Shown in pieces: positions 25,840 to 37,600 of a stretch of 64,000 nucleotides of DNA (position 1 is its first letter; each line of letters opens with the position of its first letter). The position numbers were made by a program, and so were the translations under genes. The notes beneath the pieces were generated by a model. That model did no database searches. It had not been told where the DNA came from and saw only the letters and a program-made list of their open reading frames with translations. The DNA is from Nitratireductor luteus (GTDB taxonomy: Bacteria; Pseudomonadota; Alphaproteobacteria; Rhizobiales; Rhizobiaceae), in assembly GCF_026162365.1 (NCBI RefSeq), contig NZ_JAOANW010000015.1, forward strand, positions 62,001 through 126,000, written 5' to 3'.

Positions 25840-27036
25840 TCAGTTGCGGCGCTCCACGCGGCTCCCCTCGGCGAGTGTGTCCGCTGGGTGAAGTACCACG
25901 CTGGCGCCGGCTTCGATGCCGCCGAGCACTTGGGCGACTTCGTCATTCAACTGCCCGATCTCCAACGTAGCTTGCCGCAGGCGGTCGTCCTCGAGAACGA
26001 AGACACTCCAATCGCCCCCGTTCCGGAACAGGGCGCTGATGGGCACCTGCAGGCAATCGGCACATTCCCAGATGGCCAGTTCCACGAAAACACGGTAGCC
26101 GTGCCCCAGCCGGCCGTCACCTTGGTCGAGATCGAGAACGGTGTTGACGCGCTGCTCCTCGATACCGAGGGCGGAGACTTTCGTAAAGGCGGCGGGATCG
26201 ACGCGGCGGACGGTGGCCTCCAGGCTGCGTTCACCGCCCCAGTCCCGCACAAGCGCCTTGGTTCCGGGGCCGATGCGGACGGCATCGGCCGATAGAAGGT
26301 CGGCCACAATTTCGAGGTCGGTGGTGTTGCCGATTTCCGCGATGCGCGCCCCGGCCGCCACAGCCTGTTCGCTCTTGGCCGCCACGGCGAGCACGACTCC
26401 GTCCACGGGCGCGAGAACATCGACACAGCAGCCTTCGGCAGCCAAAGCTGCGGACCCCGGCTGCATGAGGCGAGCCTCCGCGCTCGCAAGCTCCGCGCGG
26501 CGGAATCCGACTGTCGCCTTTGCTGCTTCCACTGCCGCCTTCTGCAGTTCGAATTCGTTCGTTGCGCGATGCAGAGCGCTCTCGGAAATGACGCCTGGCA
26601 CCGCCAGCTTGAGCGCGCGGCCGAGTTCCGTCTCGGCAAGGTGCAGGGCGGTCTCGGCGCGTTGCAGCTCACTCTCGGCAATGCCCACGCCGGAGCGCGC
26701 GGCATCGCGGGCGGCGAGCAGTTCGGCCTCGGTGCGCCTGTCGATCAGCGGCGGGGCGAGCGGGTGGATCGCCGCGACCACGGTTTCTCCGGCCTTTACG
26801 CGATCACCCTCGTTGAGCAGGGTGCGCGAAAGTTGCCCGGCGATCGGAGCGGAGACGGCGTAGACCTCGCGAACCCGGGTGACGCCTTCCTCACGGATCG
26901 TCACCTTCATCGGTCCCTGCTTCACCTCAGCCACGTCGACGAGGGCCGGCTGTTCGCGCAGGGACCAGGCCAAGAGGGCGATCACCGCGACGGCGGCAAG
27001 CCCGAAGAGAATGCGTTTGAACCAGGGGGATTTCAT
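25840..27036 (-). CDS. HlyD/MacA-type periplasmic adaptor of an ABC exporter
   Basis: A 398-residue adaptor with an N-terminal anchor (MKSPWFKRILFGLAAVAVIA, about residues 7-25), a lipoyl domain (VYAVSAPIAGQLSRTLLNEG), a long helical hairpin (about residues 105-200) and a beta-barrel domain. It is the last gene of a leftward operon, four bases after the FtsX-like permease and the ATPase, so the three encode a MacAB-like exporter. The substrate is unknown. Confidence 0.9.
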   Translation of the reverse strand: MKSPWFKRILFGLAAVAVIALLAWSLREQPALVDVAEVKQGPMKVTIREEGVTRVREVYAVSAPIAGQLSRTLLNEGDRVKAGETVVAAIHPLAPPLIDRRTEAELLAARDAARSGVGIAESELQRAETALHLAETELGRALKLAVPGVISESALHRATNEFELQKAAVEAAKATVGFRRAELASAEARLMQPGSAALAAEGCCVDVLAPVDGVVLAVAAKSEQAVAAGARIAEIGNTTDLEIVADLLSADAVRIGPGTKALVRDWGGERSLEATVRRVDPAAFTKVSALGIEEQRVNTVLDLDQGDGRLGHGYRVFVELAIWECADCLQVPISALFRNGGDWSVFVLEDDRLRQATLEIGQLNDEVAQVLGGIEAGASVVLHPADTLAEGSRVERRN

Positions 27037-27040
27037 TGGA

Positions 27041-29409
27041 TCATTCCCTTGTCTTGAGAACGCGCACCAGATCGAGCCTGTCGATGCGGCGGCGCACGAT
27101 CAGCGCCGAGATCGCCGCAACGGTTACGACGATGAGGCTTGCAATGGCGAAGGTGGATCGGTTGATGACGAAGGGGACGCGGAACAGGTCGCTCTCGAAA
27201 CCGCGTACGACCGACCAGGAAAGAAGATATCCGAGCAGCCAGCCGAGCGGCTGCGCGAGAAGCACCATGGCGCCGAGCTCGATCAGGAGCACGCTCGATA
27301 CCTCGCCATTGGTGAAGCCGAACACGCGCAGGCTCGCCAGCTCCCGCGCCCGCTCGGAGAACTGGATGCGGGCGGAGTTGTAGACGACGCCGAATGTGAT
27401 GATGACCGCAAGCGCCGTATAGACGCTGGTCATGATCGTGATGTTCTGCTCGATCGTCTCGCGGAAGCGCTGGCGGGACAGGCCCTGCAGGGCAATCGCC
27501 GCGACGGCGGGCGTCTCCTTGATCGTCTTGTACAGGTCGTCGAGCCGGGAGGAATCGACTTTCACGCGGACGCCGGATAGCCGCGGGCCATCGCCGATGA
27601 CGCGGTCGAGGGCGTCGGCGCGCATATAGACGGCGAGCCCGATATAGCTTTCCACGATGGCGCTGACGGGAACGGCCACCTTGCGGTGCGCCCGTTCGAG
27701 AAGCTCCACTTCGGCGATATCGCCCACCTGGAGGTGGAGCAGCTTGGCGACCCATTCGGAGATCATCAGGCCGACCGGCGCCGGCTCAACGGGATCGAGC
27801 GCCTTGTCCAGCATGCGCGCGAGATCCGGGTTCTCCGTCATGCCGGAGATCGTCAGGCGCCGCTCGCGATGTCCGTAACGCAGGATTACCGGTGTCGCGC
27901 GAAAACCTTCCGCACGCAGGACACCCGGCATGGCGGCGACGGACTGCAGCGCCCGTGGCGACCGTTCGTTGGCAAATGCGATCGTGGCATCCTGACGCTC
28001 GGTGCGGAAGAACACCGTGTCGACCATGAAGGCGACGGAATCGAAGGAGAAGAGCGCCATGATCAGGAGAGCCACGGCAAGCGAGGTACCGAAAGCCGTG
28101 AGTAGCGTGCGCACCGGCCAACGAACCAGATGCCTCAAGGCCATGATCGTCAGCTGCGAGAATATCTTCAGATGGTGGGCGCCCCCGGAAAAGAAACTGC
28201 GGTAGCGCGTCGGTGTTGGCGGCTGCATGGCGATGGCAGGCGGCAGGCTGGCGATGCTCCAGATCGCGCGCATGCTGCCCGCCAGCGCGGCAACGGCACT
28301 GACGATCGCTGCGATCGCGTAGAGATCGAGGCTCTGGCGGAAGATGAGGAACGGGAAGGAATAGAATTGGGCATAGAGCCGTGTCATGCCTCGGCCCAGC
28401 CAGTCACCTGCAATGGAGCCGATGACGATGCCGATGAGCGCGATGACGAGCGTGAGTTTGGCGTAGTGCCAGGCGATTGCCGCGGAGCCGTAGCCGACCG
28501 CCTTCATGAGCCCCACCTGTTCGCGCTCGAGCGCGATGAGCCGCGTCAGGATCATGTTGACGAGGAATGCCGAGACGAACAGGAAGACAGGCGGGATGAC
28601 GGCTGCCATGGCGCGAAGCTGGGCCAGCTCCTCGTCGAGGAATGTATGCGAGATCTGGTCGGTCCGGTCATGCGCGCCCGTGCCGCCATAGGGTGTCAGG
28701 ACGGCATCGAGCGTGTCGATGATTTCGCTGAAGTCGGCGTTCCTGTGCGTGCGTAGGGCGACGTCGTTGAACGCGCCTTCCATGTCGAAGATGCCCGCCA
28801 GCGCCGTGCGCGGCATGAAGAAGACGCCGAAGCGGCGCTGGTCCGGAATCATGTCGCCGGGGCCGATGGCATAGATATATTCGGGCGAAAGAACGATGCC
28901 CGTGACGACCAGCGTGCGCTTTCGGCCATTCATGATGGCGTCGAACCGGCTGCCGGCCGCCATTCGGTGCGCGAGGGCAAAGGGCTCCGTCACGGCGATC
29001 TCGCCGGTGCGGCCGGGCTCCGGCAGTCGGCCTGAGCGCAGATAGAGCCGGTTGACGGCGGGTTCGCCATGGTCGGGGATCGAGACGGCGATGCCGGTGG
29101 CGGGCTCGGCCATTCCGGGCATGTCGAGCAGGACCGGCTTTACGATGCGCAGCTCGATCCCGCTCACGCCGGAGATCGAGGCGAGTTCGTTCTTCATCTG
29201 CAAGGGAGCGCGCGTCAGCCCGGAAAAGACGGTCGCGAAGCGGTAGCGGTCATAGAAGGCCGAACGCGTTTCTTCCAGCGACCGATAGGCGCCGATCGCA
29301 AGGATGATCGTCGCAACCCCGCAGGCCATGACAAGCGCGATCGCCAGAACCTGCGCCCACAGGCGGAAGAGGTCGCGCAGCAATTTCCTGTCCAGAACGG
29401 ACATCGCCT

Positions 29410-29413
<4 letters not shown>
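27041..29413 (-). CDS. ABC transporter permease, FtsX/MacB type
   Basis: A 790-residue permease with two FtsX-type repeats, each with large extracytoplasmic loops between membrane helices. The first helix is in [40 protein letters not shown] and [20 protein letters not shown] are the FtsX core segments. The GTG start overlaps the ATPase stop as GTGA, indicating coupling. It pairs with the ATPase and adaptor genes on either side. Confidence 0.91.
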
Positions 29414-30117
<704 letters not shown>

Positions 30118-30171
30118 GAAAGCGGCCTCGGCATTTGTCCGCCTTTGATAGGAGGTCGGGGCCGCACTGCC

Positions 30172-30185
30172 TTGATGCGCATCAA
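30172..30185. promoter_or_regulatory. FNR/FixK-like box upstream of the ABC exporter operon
   Basis: TTGATGCGCATCAA is a perfect palindrome matching the FNR consensus at every defined base. It lies 55 bases upstream of the ABC ATPase start on the minus strand. Confidence 0.7.
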
Positions 30186-30207
30186 GCCGCTGCTCTGGCT
30201 GCCATCC

Positions 30208-30310
30208 CGAAAGCAGTTCGTTAATCCGCTGCCACGGCTGGCGGCGATTTCTTCATGGCGTTACGGACTTGGAGAATCTCGCCGGGCGAGATATCGTGAT
30301 CGATGCGGCC
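30208..30310 (-). pseudogene. DUF2267 gene, 3' fragment
   Basis: This stretch closely resembles 43801-43905, the 3' end of the intact DUF2267 gene: both contain CGAAAGCAG, TTCTTCATGG and GAGATAT in the same order with few changes. Only the last 30 or so codons remain. Its upstream part is replaced by SHOCT-like sequence. On the downstream side it runs into the region upstream of the ABC ATPase gene, the same junction type as at 43.75 kb. Confidence 0.65.
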
Positions 30311-30430
30311 TATTTGTCGGGCACGTGCCGGTGTTCCGCCGACTCTTGCTTATCAACCTCGTCGCGGGCGAAACGCTCCCTCAGGATTTCGAGTGGTGTC
30401 AATCCCGCGGCTGATTGCTGTCGGGCCGTA
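30309..30430 (-). pseudogene. SHOCT-domain gene, 3' fragment
   Basis: The bases match 45305-45425, the C-terminal end of the SHOCT-domain gene; GGGCGAAACGCTCCCTCAGG (at 30368) is identical in both. It would encode only the LEILRERFARGEID helix pair. It abuts the DUF2267 fragment on one side and leads into an FNR/FixK-like box and a polX fragment on the other. Confidence 0.65.
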
Positions 30431-30442
30431 AACATATCGGCC

Positions 30443-30456
30443 TTGACGCCAATCAA
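30443..30456. promoter_or_regulatory. FNR/FixK-like box beside the polX fragment
   Basis: TTGACGCCAATCAA fits TTGAY-N4-RTCAA. It lies about 40 bases before the polX fragment, which no longer has a body to express, so the box may be a relic. Confidence 0.5.
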
Positions 30457-30496
30457 CGCGACGCCTTTCATTCAAGCCAAATTGAACAGACAGCCG

Positions 30497-30590
30497 TGCA
30501 CAACGCCGACATAGCTGCGCTCTTCAATCGGATTGCGGACCTCCTCGAGATAGAGGGCGCCCAAACGTTCCCTATCCGTGCCTATCGAGG
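30497..30590 (+). pseudogene. PolX-type DNA polymerase, N-terminal fragment
   Basis: A GTG opens VHNADIAALFNRIADLLEIE followed by GAQTFPIRAYRGRR. This is the characteristic start of bacterial family X DNA polymerases (helix-hairpin-helix domain). After about 32 codons it runs into the opposing kinase gene's 3' end, so more than 500 codons are missing. Confidence 0.65.
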
Positions 30591-32177
30591 CCGCCGATGT
30601 CCTGAAGACCCAGCCCTAGAACGAACTCGAGCCTCTTTTCTCTCGCTAGGCGTATGCGCCTCTTCAAGGTGTGCGAGGATGTCCGCAACGATCGTTTCCA
30701 GGTCGCGTCCGGCGTCGATCTTCGTCCAGTAGGAATAGTCGATGTGCCGCTGCAGTTGGCGCGCCAGAACGTCGGCCGTGGCGTCGGACGGCCCGCCCCG
30801 ACGCGTTTCGACCCGTTGCCGGAGGCTCGCCGGAACCGCATCGAGCCAGAAACCCAGAAAGGGCAGGCCGATCTTGCGGGCTTCCGCTTCGATGTTGATA
30901 CGGTCGGTCGCCCGCTCGAACACCGCATCGGCAATCACCGAGCCGCCTTGGCGCAGAATAAGGCCGGCGCGGCGAACCATCTCCTGGTAGACCTTCTGCG
31001 ACACCTCCGGCCGATAGGCGTCACTTGGAAGATGTGTTTCAGCCGGGACGCCGTAAAGGGCCTTGCGGATCCTGTCGCTTTCCACGATCCGTGCGCCCGG
31101 CGGTACGCCCAGGTTTGCGGCGAGCATCTCCGCCACACTCGTCTTGCCCGATCCGCTCAAGCCCGCAATGGCGACCAGCCGCGGCGGAGTCTCCCGAAGC
31201 AGGGCAAGAGCAAGGTCAAAATAGGCTCGAGCCTCGTCGATGAGCCCCGCCGCCGTGCCTCCCTCCTCGACGAGCGTCGCCGTGACGTGCGCCCGCACGG
31301 CCGCCCTTATGGCCATGAAGAAGGGAAGAAGTGAGAAGCCGTCATCCTCATCAGTCTCGTCGAGATAGCGGTTCATGACGAGGTTCGCCAATGCGGCAAA
31401 GCCGTGGTGCCACAAGTCCATCAGCAGGAATGCCAAGTCGTAAAGAACATCGACGGTTGCGATCTCCTTGCTGAACTCGATGCAGTCGAAGAGCCGCGGC
31501 GCGCCGTCGAAGAGACAGATGTTCCTCAGGTGAAGGTCGCCGTGGCAGCGGCGAACCTTGCCTTCCATCGCCCGCCGATCGAGGAGGGTGGCGTGACGCG
31601 CCAGGGCGGAACGAAAAGCCTTGTTGAAGGTTGCCGTCTCCGCCTCACGGAACACGTGGCTGCCGGCTAATCCCGCTTCGTTGATATCAAGCACGCCGGC
31701 CATGATTTCGGCGCCGCTGCGCTCATGGGCGATGGGAGCATCGCGATGGAAGCGCGCGATCACTTGCGCCGTCTCGCTCATTAAGGCGGGTGAGAGTTTG
31801 CGTGCGAGCGCCAACCGATCGAGCAGGCTCGACTGCTCGAATCGCTTCATCTCTACCACCGCATCAACCAGACGTCCCGTTCCATCCAAGGCAAGCCGTC
31901 CATCGGCTTCCTCGGTGATCTGATGGGACCTGATATACAGCCCCGGCGCGGTCTTAGAATTCAGCTCCACCTCCTTGGCACAGGCTGCAAGGCGAAGCTC
32001 GGGCGTGGAGAAGTCGACATAGGGCAGCTTTACCGCGCGCTTCATTTTCCACGCTCTCTCGCCTGCAAGAAATATGCGTGAGATGTGAGTCTCGATGATA
32101 TCGACCGACCCGCGGACGCCGTGAAAGGCCGGGTTGCTCAGCAGTGCGATCGCGGCTGCCTGGTTGTCGGTGATCAT
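30582..32177 (-). CDS. Fused aminoglycoside-phosphotransferase-like/AAA kinase protein (COG2187-COG0645)
   Basis: A 531-residue two-domain protein. The N-terminal half is a kinase-like APH domain with CHGDLHLRNICLFD near residue 210 (catalytic loop HxD...N) and DCIEFSKEI. The C-terminal half is a P-loop kinase with GLSGSGKTS near residues 337-345. The substrate is unknown; this architecture is common in proteobacterial stress islands. The ATG follows GGAGGAGG. The last 20 or so residues, rich in Arg and Ser, may have been altered by the junction with the polX fragment. Confidence 0.85.
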   Translation of the reverse strand: MITDNQAAAIALLSNPAFHGVRGSVDIIETHISRIFLAGERAWKMKRAVKLPYVDFSTPELRLAACAKEVELNSKTAPGLYIRSHQITEEADGRLALDGTGRLVDAVVEMKRFEQSSLLDRLALARKLSPALMSETAQVIARFHRDAPIAHERSGAEIMAGVLDINEAGLAGSHVFREAETATFNKAFRSALARHATLLDRRAMEGKVRRCHGDLHLRNICLFDGAPRLFDCIEFSKEIATVDVLYDLAFLLMDLWHHGFAALANLVMNRYLDETDEDDGFSLLPFFMAIRAAVRAHVTATLVEEGGTAAGLIDEARAYFDLALALLRETPPRLVAIAGLSGSGKTSVAEMLAANLGVPPGARIVESDRIRKALYGVPAETHLPSDAYRPEVSQKVYQEMVRRAGLILRQGGSVIADAVFERATDRINIEAEARKIGLPFLGFWLDAVPASLRQRVETRRGGPSDATADVLARQLQRHIDYSYWTKIDAGRDLETIVADILAHLEEAHTPSERKEARVRSRAGSSGHRRPR

Positions 32178-32325
32178 CCGGTTCTGCCTCCTCCAGGCGA
32201 TATTGGCTCGACGGGCGTTGGCATGCTCAACGGGCCCTTCCGCCGCATTGCGCCCGCGAAGGTCTGGCGTCTCATCACGGAAACTCAGCGGCTTTGAAAC
32301 CGGGACTCGTGCGAGGTGTTCCCCA

Positions 32326-32712
32326 TCAAAGGTCCCGGACGATATCACGCAGCAGATGTTGGACCTCACCGGCGATTTCGGTCAGCGCCGGATTGTCCAC
32401 CGAGGCCATCGACGCAAGCGGATCGACCGCCGCGACCTCGGTTTTTCCTGGCGTTACCTTGCTGACGATCACATTGCACGGCAGCATGGTGCCGATCTTA
32501 TCCTCCTGCTGCAGTGCGCGCCACGCGAAGTGCGGGTTGCATGCGCCCAGGATCGTATACGGCTTGAACTCTTCGCCCAGCTTGTCCTTCATGGTGGCGC
32601 GCACATCGATGGTGGTGAGTACGCCGAAGCCCTTGGCCGCGAGCGCCTTCGTCACATGAGTTGTCGCCTCGTTGAAGGTCATGTCGAGCGTCTTGCTGAA
32701 ATAATAACTCAC
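32326..32712 (-). CDS. DUF302-family protein
   Basis: A 128-residue protein, VSYYFSKTLDMTFNEATTHV onward, with the family segments GFGVLTTIDVRATMKDKLGE and YTILGACNPHFAWRAL and the conserved LPCNVIV. DUF302 proteins are small cytoplasmic proteins of unknown function, often near stress or redox genes. A GTG start is inferred because the upstream frame belongs to unrelated debris. It sits between the kinase gene and an ldhA fragment, all leftward. Confidence 0.85.
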   Translation of the reverse strand: MSYYFSKTLDMTFNEATTHVTKALAAKGFGVLTTIDVRATMKDKLGEEFKPYTILGACNPHFAWRALQQEDKIGTMLPCNVIVSKVTPGKTEVAAVDPLASMASVDNPALTEIAGEVQHLLRDIVRDL

Positions 32713-32869
32713 GGAGTGCCCTTTCTTGGCATGCCGGCGAAGGACCTGTTCACCGGTATCGTTGGACTCGTTGCCCGTCGGGTACCCCGCAAGGCACTCT
32801 TCCGCCTTGATCCAGAGCAAGGCGGTCTGCCGGTCCCTGTGGTCGCCGCCGCCCCGGTATTTGATGCAG

Positions 32870-33170
32870 CGGAAGGATCGCCTTGGCGGGCTGCAGTATC
32901 GCAATGCAGCGAAACGATGTCGCACCTCGCCAAAGTTCCTCCCGCGGCACATAACGCATACTCAGTTCCACGCGAGCGGGGTTCTGGCTGACGTCGCCGA
33001 GAAGCTTGCAACCGAAGGCCTTCAGGATACGCGCGAGCACGGCCCCGATCTCGCCGGTGTCGACAATACCGACGGTTCTCCCGTAAAGGTTGAGACTCAG
33101 GAGTCCATCCAGCGCGACGTTTCTCTCGCGAACGCGGTTGTTGCACGATGGATCAAGCGGTCGAGAGAGC
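32870..33170 (-). pseudogene. D-lactate/2-hydroxyacid dehydrogenase fragment
   Basis: Leftward frames give SLNLYGRTVGIVDTGEIGAV, LARILKAFGCKLLGDVSQNP and ELSMRYVPREELWRGATSFR, which match the NAD-binding domain of LdhA-type 2-hydroxyacid dehydrogenases (GxGxxG region included, with the first Gly changed to Asp). Frame changes are needed around 32.95 kb, and both ends are missing. It lies directly upstream of the DUF302 gene. Confidence 0.65.
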
Positions 33171-33638
33171 CCACTGACATAACTGCCTCAGTGGACCCCG
33201 CCGCTGGCAGTATCTTGCACGCTTGCCATGGCGCCTTGGTGCAGCGGTAGAGATCGTCGACGTCCTCGCGCCGGCACAGTTCCGTGCCGCGCCTCATGAC
33301 AGCCACCGTGCCGGCGGTCGCGGTGGTTCATGATGCCTCTCGCGGTCTTCATCCAGTTTCAGACGCATGAAGACAGCGCCTCCCACGCCGCCTTGATCCG
33401 CCTTAACAGGCAACTTGGCGTTGCGCCGTGCTCGCCACATGAAAGCTCACCTTTGCCGCGTTCTTTGACGCGGATCAACGACCGGCGCGGCTGGACGGCG
33501 TACTGGTGCATCATTGTCCGACACGCAACAGATCTGCTCCGCAGGGGCGAGTGCCAGACTTGGGAACGCCGGTTCGGTGAAAGCTTACCAACCCGCGCCA
33601 TATCTCGTCCCACGCGAGCCACCAATTGGGAGGCCGGC
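33171..33638. other. Intergenic stretch before the universal stress gene
   Basis: About 470 bases. The first part is probably more ldhA-related debris. The rest holds no supported gene apart from an FNR/FixK-like box at 33465. A long open frame reading into the stress-protein gene covers part of it but has no family similarity before codon 104. Confidence 0.4.
33465..33478. promoter_or_regulatory. FNR/FixK-like box upstream of the Usp-NdvB operon
   Basis: TTGACGCGGATCAA fits TTGAY-N4-RTCAA. It is 160 bases before the universal stress protein start, leaving room for a promoter with a leader of about 120 bases. Confidence 0.6.
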
Positions 33639-34670
33639 ATGCTGGCATCGTCCGTATCGAACCATGTTCACGAATCCACCACGGAAGTCTTCGAGCGAGC
33701 ACCATCCTGCGTGTCTTCGCCTGTTCTGGCCTATGTCGACACCTCGGTGTCGACCCGCAAGCTCATTCCGCATGCCATGGCGATAGCGGAAGCGTTGAAC
33801 GCGCCTTTGACGCTTCTCCACGTGCTGGATCTGCCACCGCAATCGGAAGGGCCAGCCGATCCGGTGGAGTGGAGTATTCGCCGGCAGGAGGCCCATGGTC
33901 AGGTCCGGCGGGCGGCGGAAAAAGAGCGCAAAAATACGCCAAAGCTGGACATCAGGATCGCGGAAGGTAGACCCGTCGACCAGATTTGCCGCTCCGTGCG
34001 CGAACTCGAAGCCGGCATTGTCGTGGTCGGCACGACGGCGGACGAGAATGCAGCCGACTGGGAACTGGGCGAAACAGCGCGGAAGCTCGTTGACCGCTCC
34101 GGTGGCGCGCTGCTTCTTATACCGCCGTCTGCGGAAGCGGCGGTTGAGGTACATTATGGGCGCGTCCTGGTCCCACTCGACGGCTCACGCACGGCGGAGA
34201 GTGTCCTGCCGCTGGCCGCGCGAATTTCACGGGGCGCCGGCGCGGAATTGCTTCTCGCGCACATCATTCCTGCGCCTGAGCTGACCGAGACCGGTCCGCT
34301 TGAAACTGACGATCACAGGTTGTGTCAGCAGGTGAGCGAACGCAACGAGCGCGTGGCGCGAAAATATGTCGAGCAGATTCGCAGCCGCCTCGCATGTTCC
34401 GGGCTTGCCGTGCGCGCCCTGGTCGTGCGCAACGGCGACGTACGCAGCGCCCTGGCACGGCTGATCGAAGATGAGAAGATCGATCTGCTCGTCATGTCGG
34501 CTCATGGTCGCAGCAGCCGGCCGGACGTGGCTTGCGGCAGCGTCGCCGGCTATATGGTCACCCATGCACGCGCACCGCTTCTCGTCGTCCTGGGTGCGCA
34601 TGCGCATCACGCCAATCACGCGGCGAACAATCAGAGAAACAACCGGCCGCTGCGCGGCCCCGTGTTGTGA
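33639..34670 (+). CDS. Tandem universal stress protein
   Basis: A 343-residue protein with two UspA domains. Domain 1 starts at about residue 27 (PVLAYVDTSVSTRKLIPHAM) and domain 2 near residue 170 (YGRVLVPLDGSRTAESVLPL). The ATP-binding G-x2-G-x9-G(S/T) region is recognisable in domain 2 (LLVMSAHGRSSRPDVACGSV). ATG 33639 follows GGGAGG. Its stop overlaps the start of the giant NdvB gene (TGATG), so the two are translated as one unit. Confidence 0.88.
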   Translation: MLASSVSNHVHESTTEVFERAPSCVSSPVLAYVDTSVSTRKLIPHAMAIAEALNAPLTLLHVLDLPPQSEGPADPVEWSIRRQEAHGQVRRAAEKERKNTPKLDIRIAEGRPVDQICRSVRELEAGIVVVGTTADENAADWELGETARKLVDRSGGALLLIPPSAEAAVEVHYGRVLVPLDGSRTAESVLPLAARISRGAGAELLLAHIIPAPELTETGPLETDDHRLCQQVSERNERVARKYVEQIRSRLACSGLAVRALVVRNGDVRSALARLIEDEKIDLLVMSAHGRSSRPDVACGSVAGYMVTHARAPLLVVLGAHAHHANHAANNQRNNRPLRGPVL

Positions 34671-37600
34671 TGCTGGCGGCGCCGGAAAGCGGGAGGGATC
34701 CGCTCACCACGACAGCTCGGGCGCTGGCTGAATGCCACCGCCCATCGAAGCTGAAGCCACGCCGCGTCGAGCCTTGGCGGAAGCTCGCCAAGATGGATGA
34801 GTGGCTTCGGTCATTGAGGATCGCTGCCGCCGATCCCGAGCCGCAGGGCGCCAAGGCTGCCGAGTGGCTGCTGGACAATGATTACCAGATACGACGCGCG
34901 ATCCGGCAGGTTGCGCGTGACATGCCGGAGGATTTTTACGAAAGGCTGCCCAGCCTGGAAAACGAGGAAGACGTGGGAATCCCGCGCATTCTGGCGCTGG
35001 CCTTCGGATATTTGCACGCGTCGCATCTTCAGCTTTCGCTGACGTCGGTTGTGCAGTACATCCGCGCCTATCAGGAGAGCGCACCGCTCACGATCGGTGA
35101 ATTGTGGGCTTTGCCGACCATGCTGCGACTTGCCTGCCTGGAAATTCTTGCGGACGCTTGCGGCCACCTGTTTCCGGAGGTGCGGCCGCCCTTCGTGCCG
35201 ACGCGTTACGTGAAGCTCTTTAACGCGTTCGACGACACGGACCGGGTCGCCCGCGTGCTCACCAATCTCATCGGCATGGCATCCATTCCCTGGAAGGACT
35301 TCTTTGACCGTACGAGCCTTGTGGAGGCCGCGCTGCGGGATGATCCTGCCGGCATCTATCCGCGCATGGATTTCGCGACGCGGGACCGCTACCGCAAGGC
35401 GGTCGAGGAACTGGCGGCAGGTACCGATATCGACGAGTCGGAAGTCGCAAGACAGGCCGTGGCGAGGGCTGGAGGCGTGTCCGAAGGTCCTTGCGACCAT
35501 GTCGGCCACTGGCTTGTCGGCGACGGCCGGTATTCCTTCGAGCATCTGCTGGGCTGCAAGATGCTGCTCCGGATCACATGCAGCCGCTGGCTCCGCCGTC
35601 ACCCGGGCCTGCTCTACATAACGGCGCTTCTGGCCGCCTCGGCGGCGGCGCTGATACTGCCCGTCGCCTATCTGGCGATCGTGGGCGCGGGCACAATCGG
35701 CCTGGCCATTGGTGCAATGCTGGCGCTGCTGCCGGCGTCGGTGCTCGGCATCACCTTCGTTCACTGGGTCATCACGCTTATGGTCCCACCGCGCGTCATG
35801 CCCAAGCTGGATTTCGAGAAGGGTATTCCTGAGGACTGCGCGACCGCGGTGACCGTGCCCGTCATCATACGCAGGGCGGACGAAATCGGGCGGCTGATGG
35901 AGAGGCTCGAAGCGCACCGCCTTGCCAACCCGGATCCGTCCCTGCGTTTCGTGCTGCTGAGCGATTTCGCCGATGCGCTGCAGGAGCATGCGCCGGGCGA
36001 CGAGGAGATCGAGGCGGCGCTTGTGGCTGGTATCCACCGGCTCAACGCGCGCTACGGCGCCGACGAAAGCGGGCCCTTTTATCTCTTGCACCGGCCGCGG
36101 CGGCTAAATCCCTGCGAGGGCTGCTGGATGGGCTGGGAGCGCAAGCGCGGCAAGCTCGAGGAGTTCAATCGCCTTGTGCTCGAAGGCGACATGTCACGCT
36201 TCAGCCTGATCGAGGGCGATGCGGAGCGTCTGCGCCGCGTCCGTTTCGTCGTCACCGTGGATGCGGATACGGTGCTGCCGCCGGGCGCCGTGAACCGACT
36301 CGCCGGCGCGCTGGCGCATCCGCTCAACGAGGCGCGCTTCGATGAACGCTCGGGCCGCGTGCGTACGGGCTACACTATCCTGCAGCCGCGCGTGGAGATC
36401 TCGCCGCTGAGCGGCAACCGCTCGCCCTTCGCGCGCCTTTATGCCGGCAATACGGCGATCGACATCTATTCGCGCGCGGTCTCCGACGTCTATCAGGACC
36501 TCTTCGGCGAAGGCATCTATGTCGGAAAAGGCATCTACGAGGTCGCTTCCTTCCAGAAGAGCCTTGAAGGCCGCGTGCCGGAAAACGCGCTCGTCAGCCA
36601 CGACCTTTTCGAGGGCGTGCACGGTCGCGCGGCCTTGGTGAGCGACATTGTGCTCTACGAGGATTTCCCGGCGGGCTATGTCGAGTATGCGCGCCGCTGG
36701 CACCGTTGGGTGCGAGGTGACTGGCAGCTCCTGCCGTGGCTGATGCGGCATGTGCCAGGGGCAAGCGGTCGGCGTGCCAACGACCTTTCCACGCTCGACC
36801 GCTGGAAGATCCTGGACAATTTCCGCCGCAGCCTCGTGCCGCTGTCGCTGCTGCTGCTTGCGCTAGCCGGCTGGCTGGTGCTGCCGGGCAGTCCGTGGGT
36901 CTGGACCCTGCTGACGGTTGCCGCACCTGGCGCCTATTTGTTCACGGATCTCGTCACGGGCCTGGCACGTGGCCCCCGACGCGGCGCCATGCAAGGGCTC
37001 GTTCACAATGTGAAAGACCATTCCGGGCGCTGGGCGCTTGCCATTGTCTTCCTGGTTCACGATGCGGCGGTCGCCGTCGACGCGATAATGCGCACATGCT
37101 GGCGCCTGTGCGTCTCGCGCCGGCATCTGCTCGAATGGACGTCCGCCGCCCATACGGCCGCCGCCGTCGACGGAGCTGGCCCCCGCCTGGCGGCCTGGCG
37201 CTACATGTGGTTCACGCCAGTGTTCTCCGTCCTGACGGCGGTTGCGGTCCTGTCTATAAATCCGGCCGCTCTTGTTGCGTCCGCACCACTGCTCGCCGTG
37301 TGGTTGATCTCGCCGGAAATCGCCGTGCTCATCAGCCGTCGCAAGAAGCCGCCGGTGGAGGAGGTGCGGTCGCAGGACCTGGCTTTCCTGCGGCGGCTTG
37401 CGCGGCGGACATGGCTTTATTTCGAGACATTCGTCGGCCCCGCCGACAACTGGCTGCCGCCGGATAACTTCCAAGAGGAGCCGCACTCGGCCATCGCGCA
37501 TCGCACCTCGCCGACCAATATCGGCATGATGTTCCTGTCCGCGCTCACCGCCTGGGACCTTGGATATGTGGACTCCCGTGAGTTGGCGGTGCGTTTGCGC

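Noticed and set aside
34532-34669. An upstream extension of the cyclic glucan synthase frame
   Set aside because: It overlaps the universal stress gene in another frame and has no family similarity. The ATG at 34670 overlaps the stress gene's stop in the usual coupled way.
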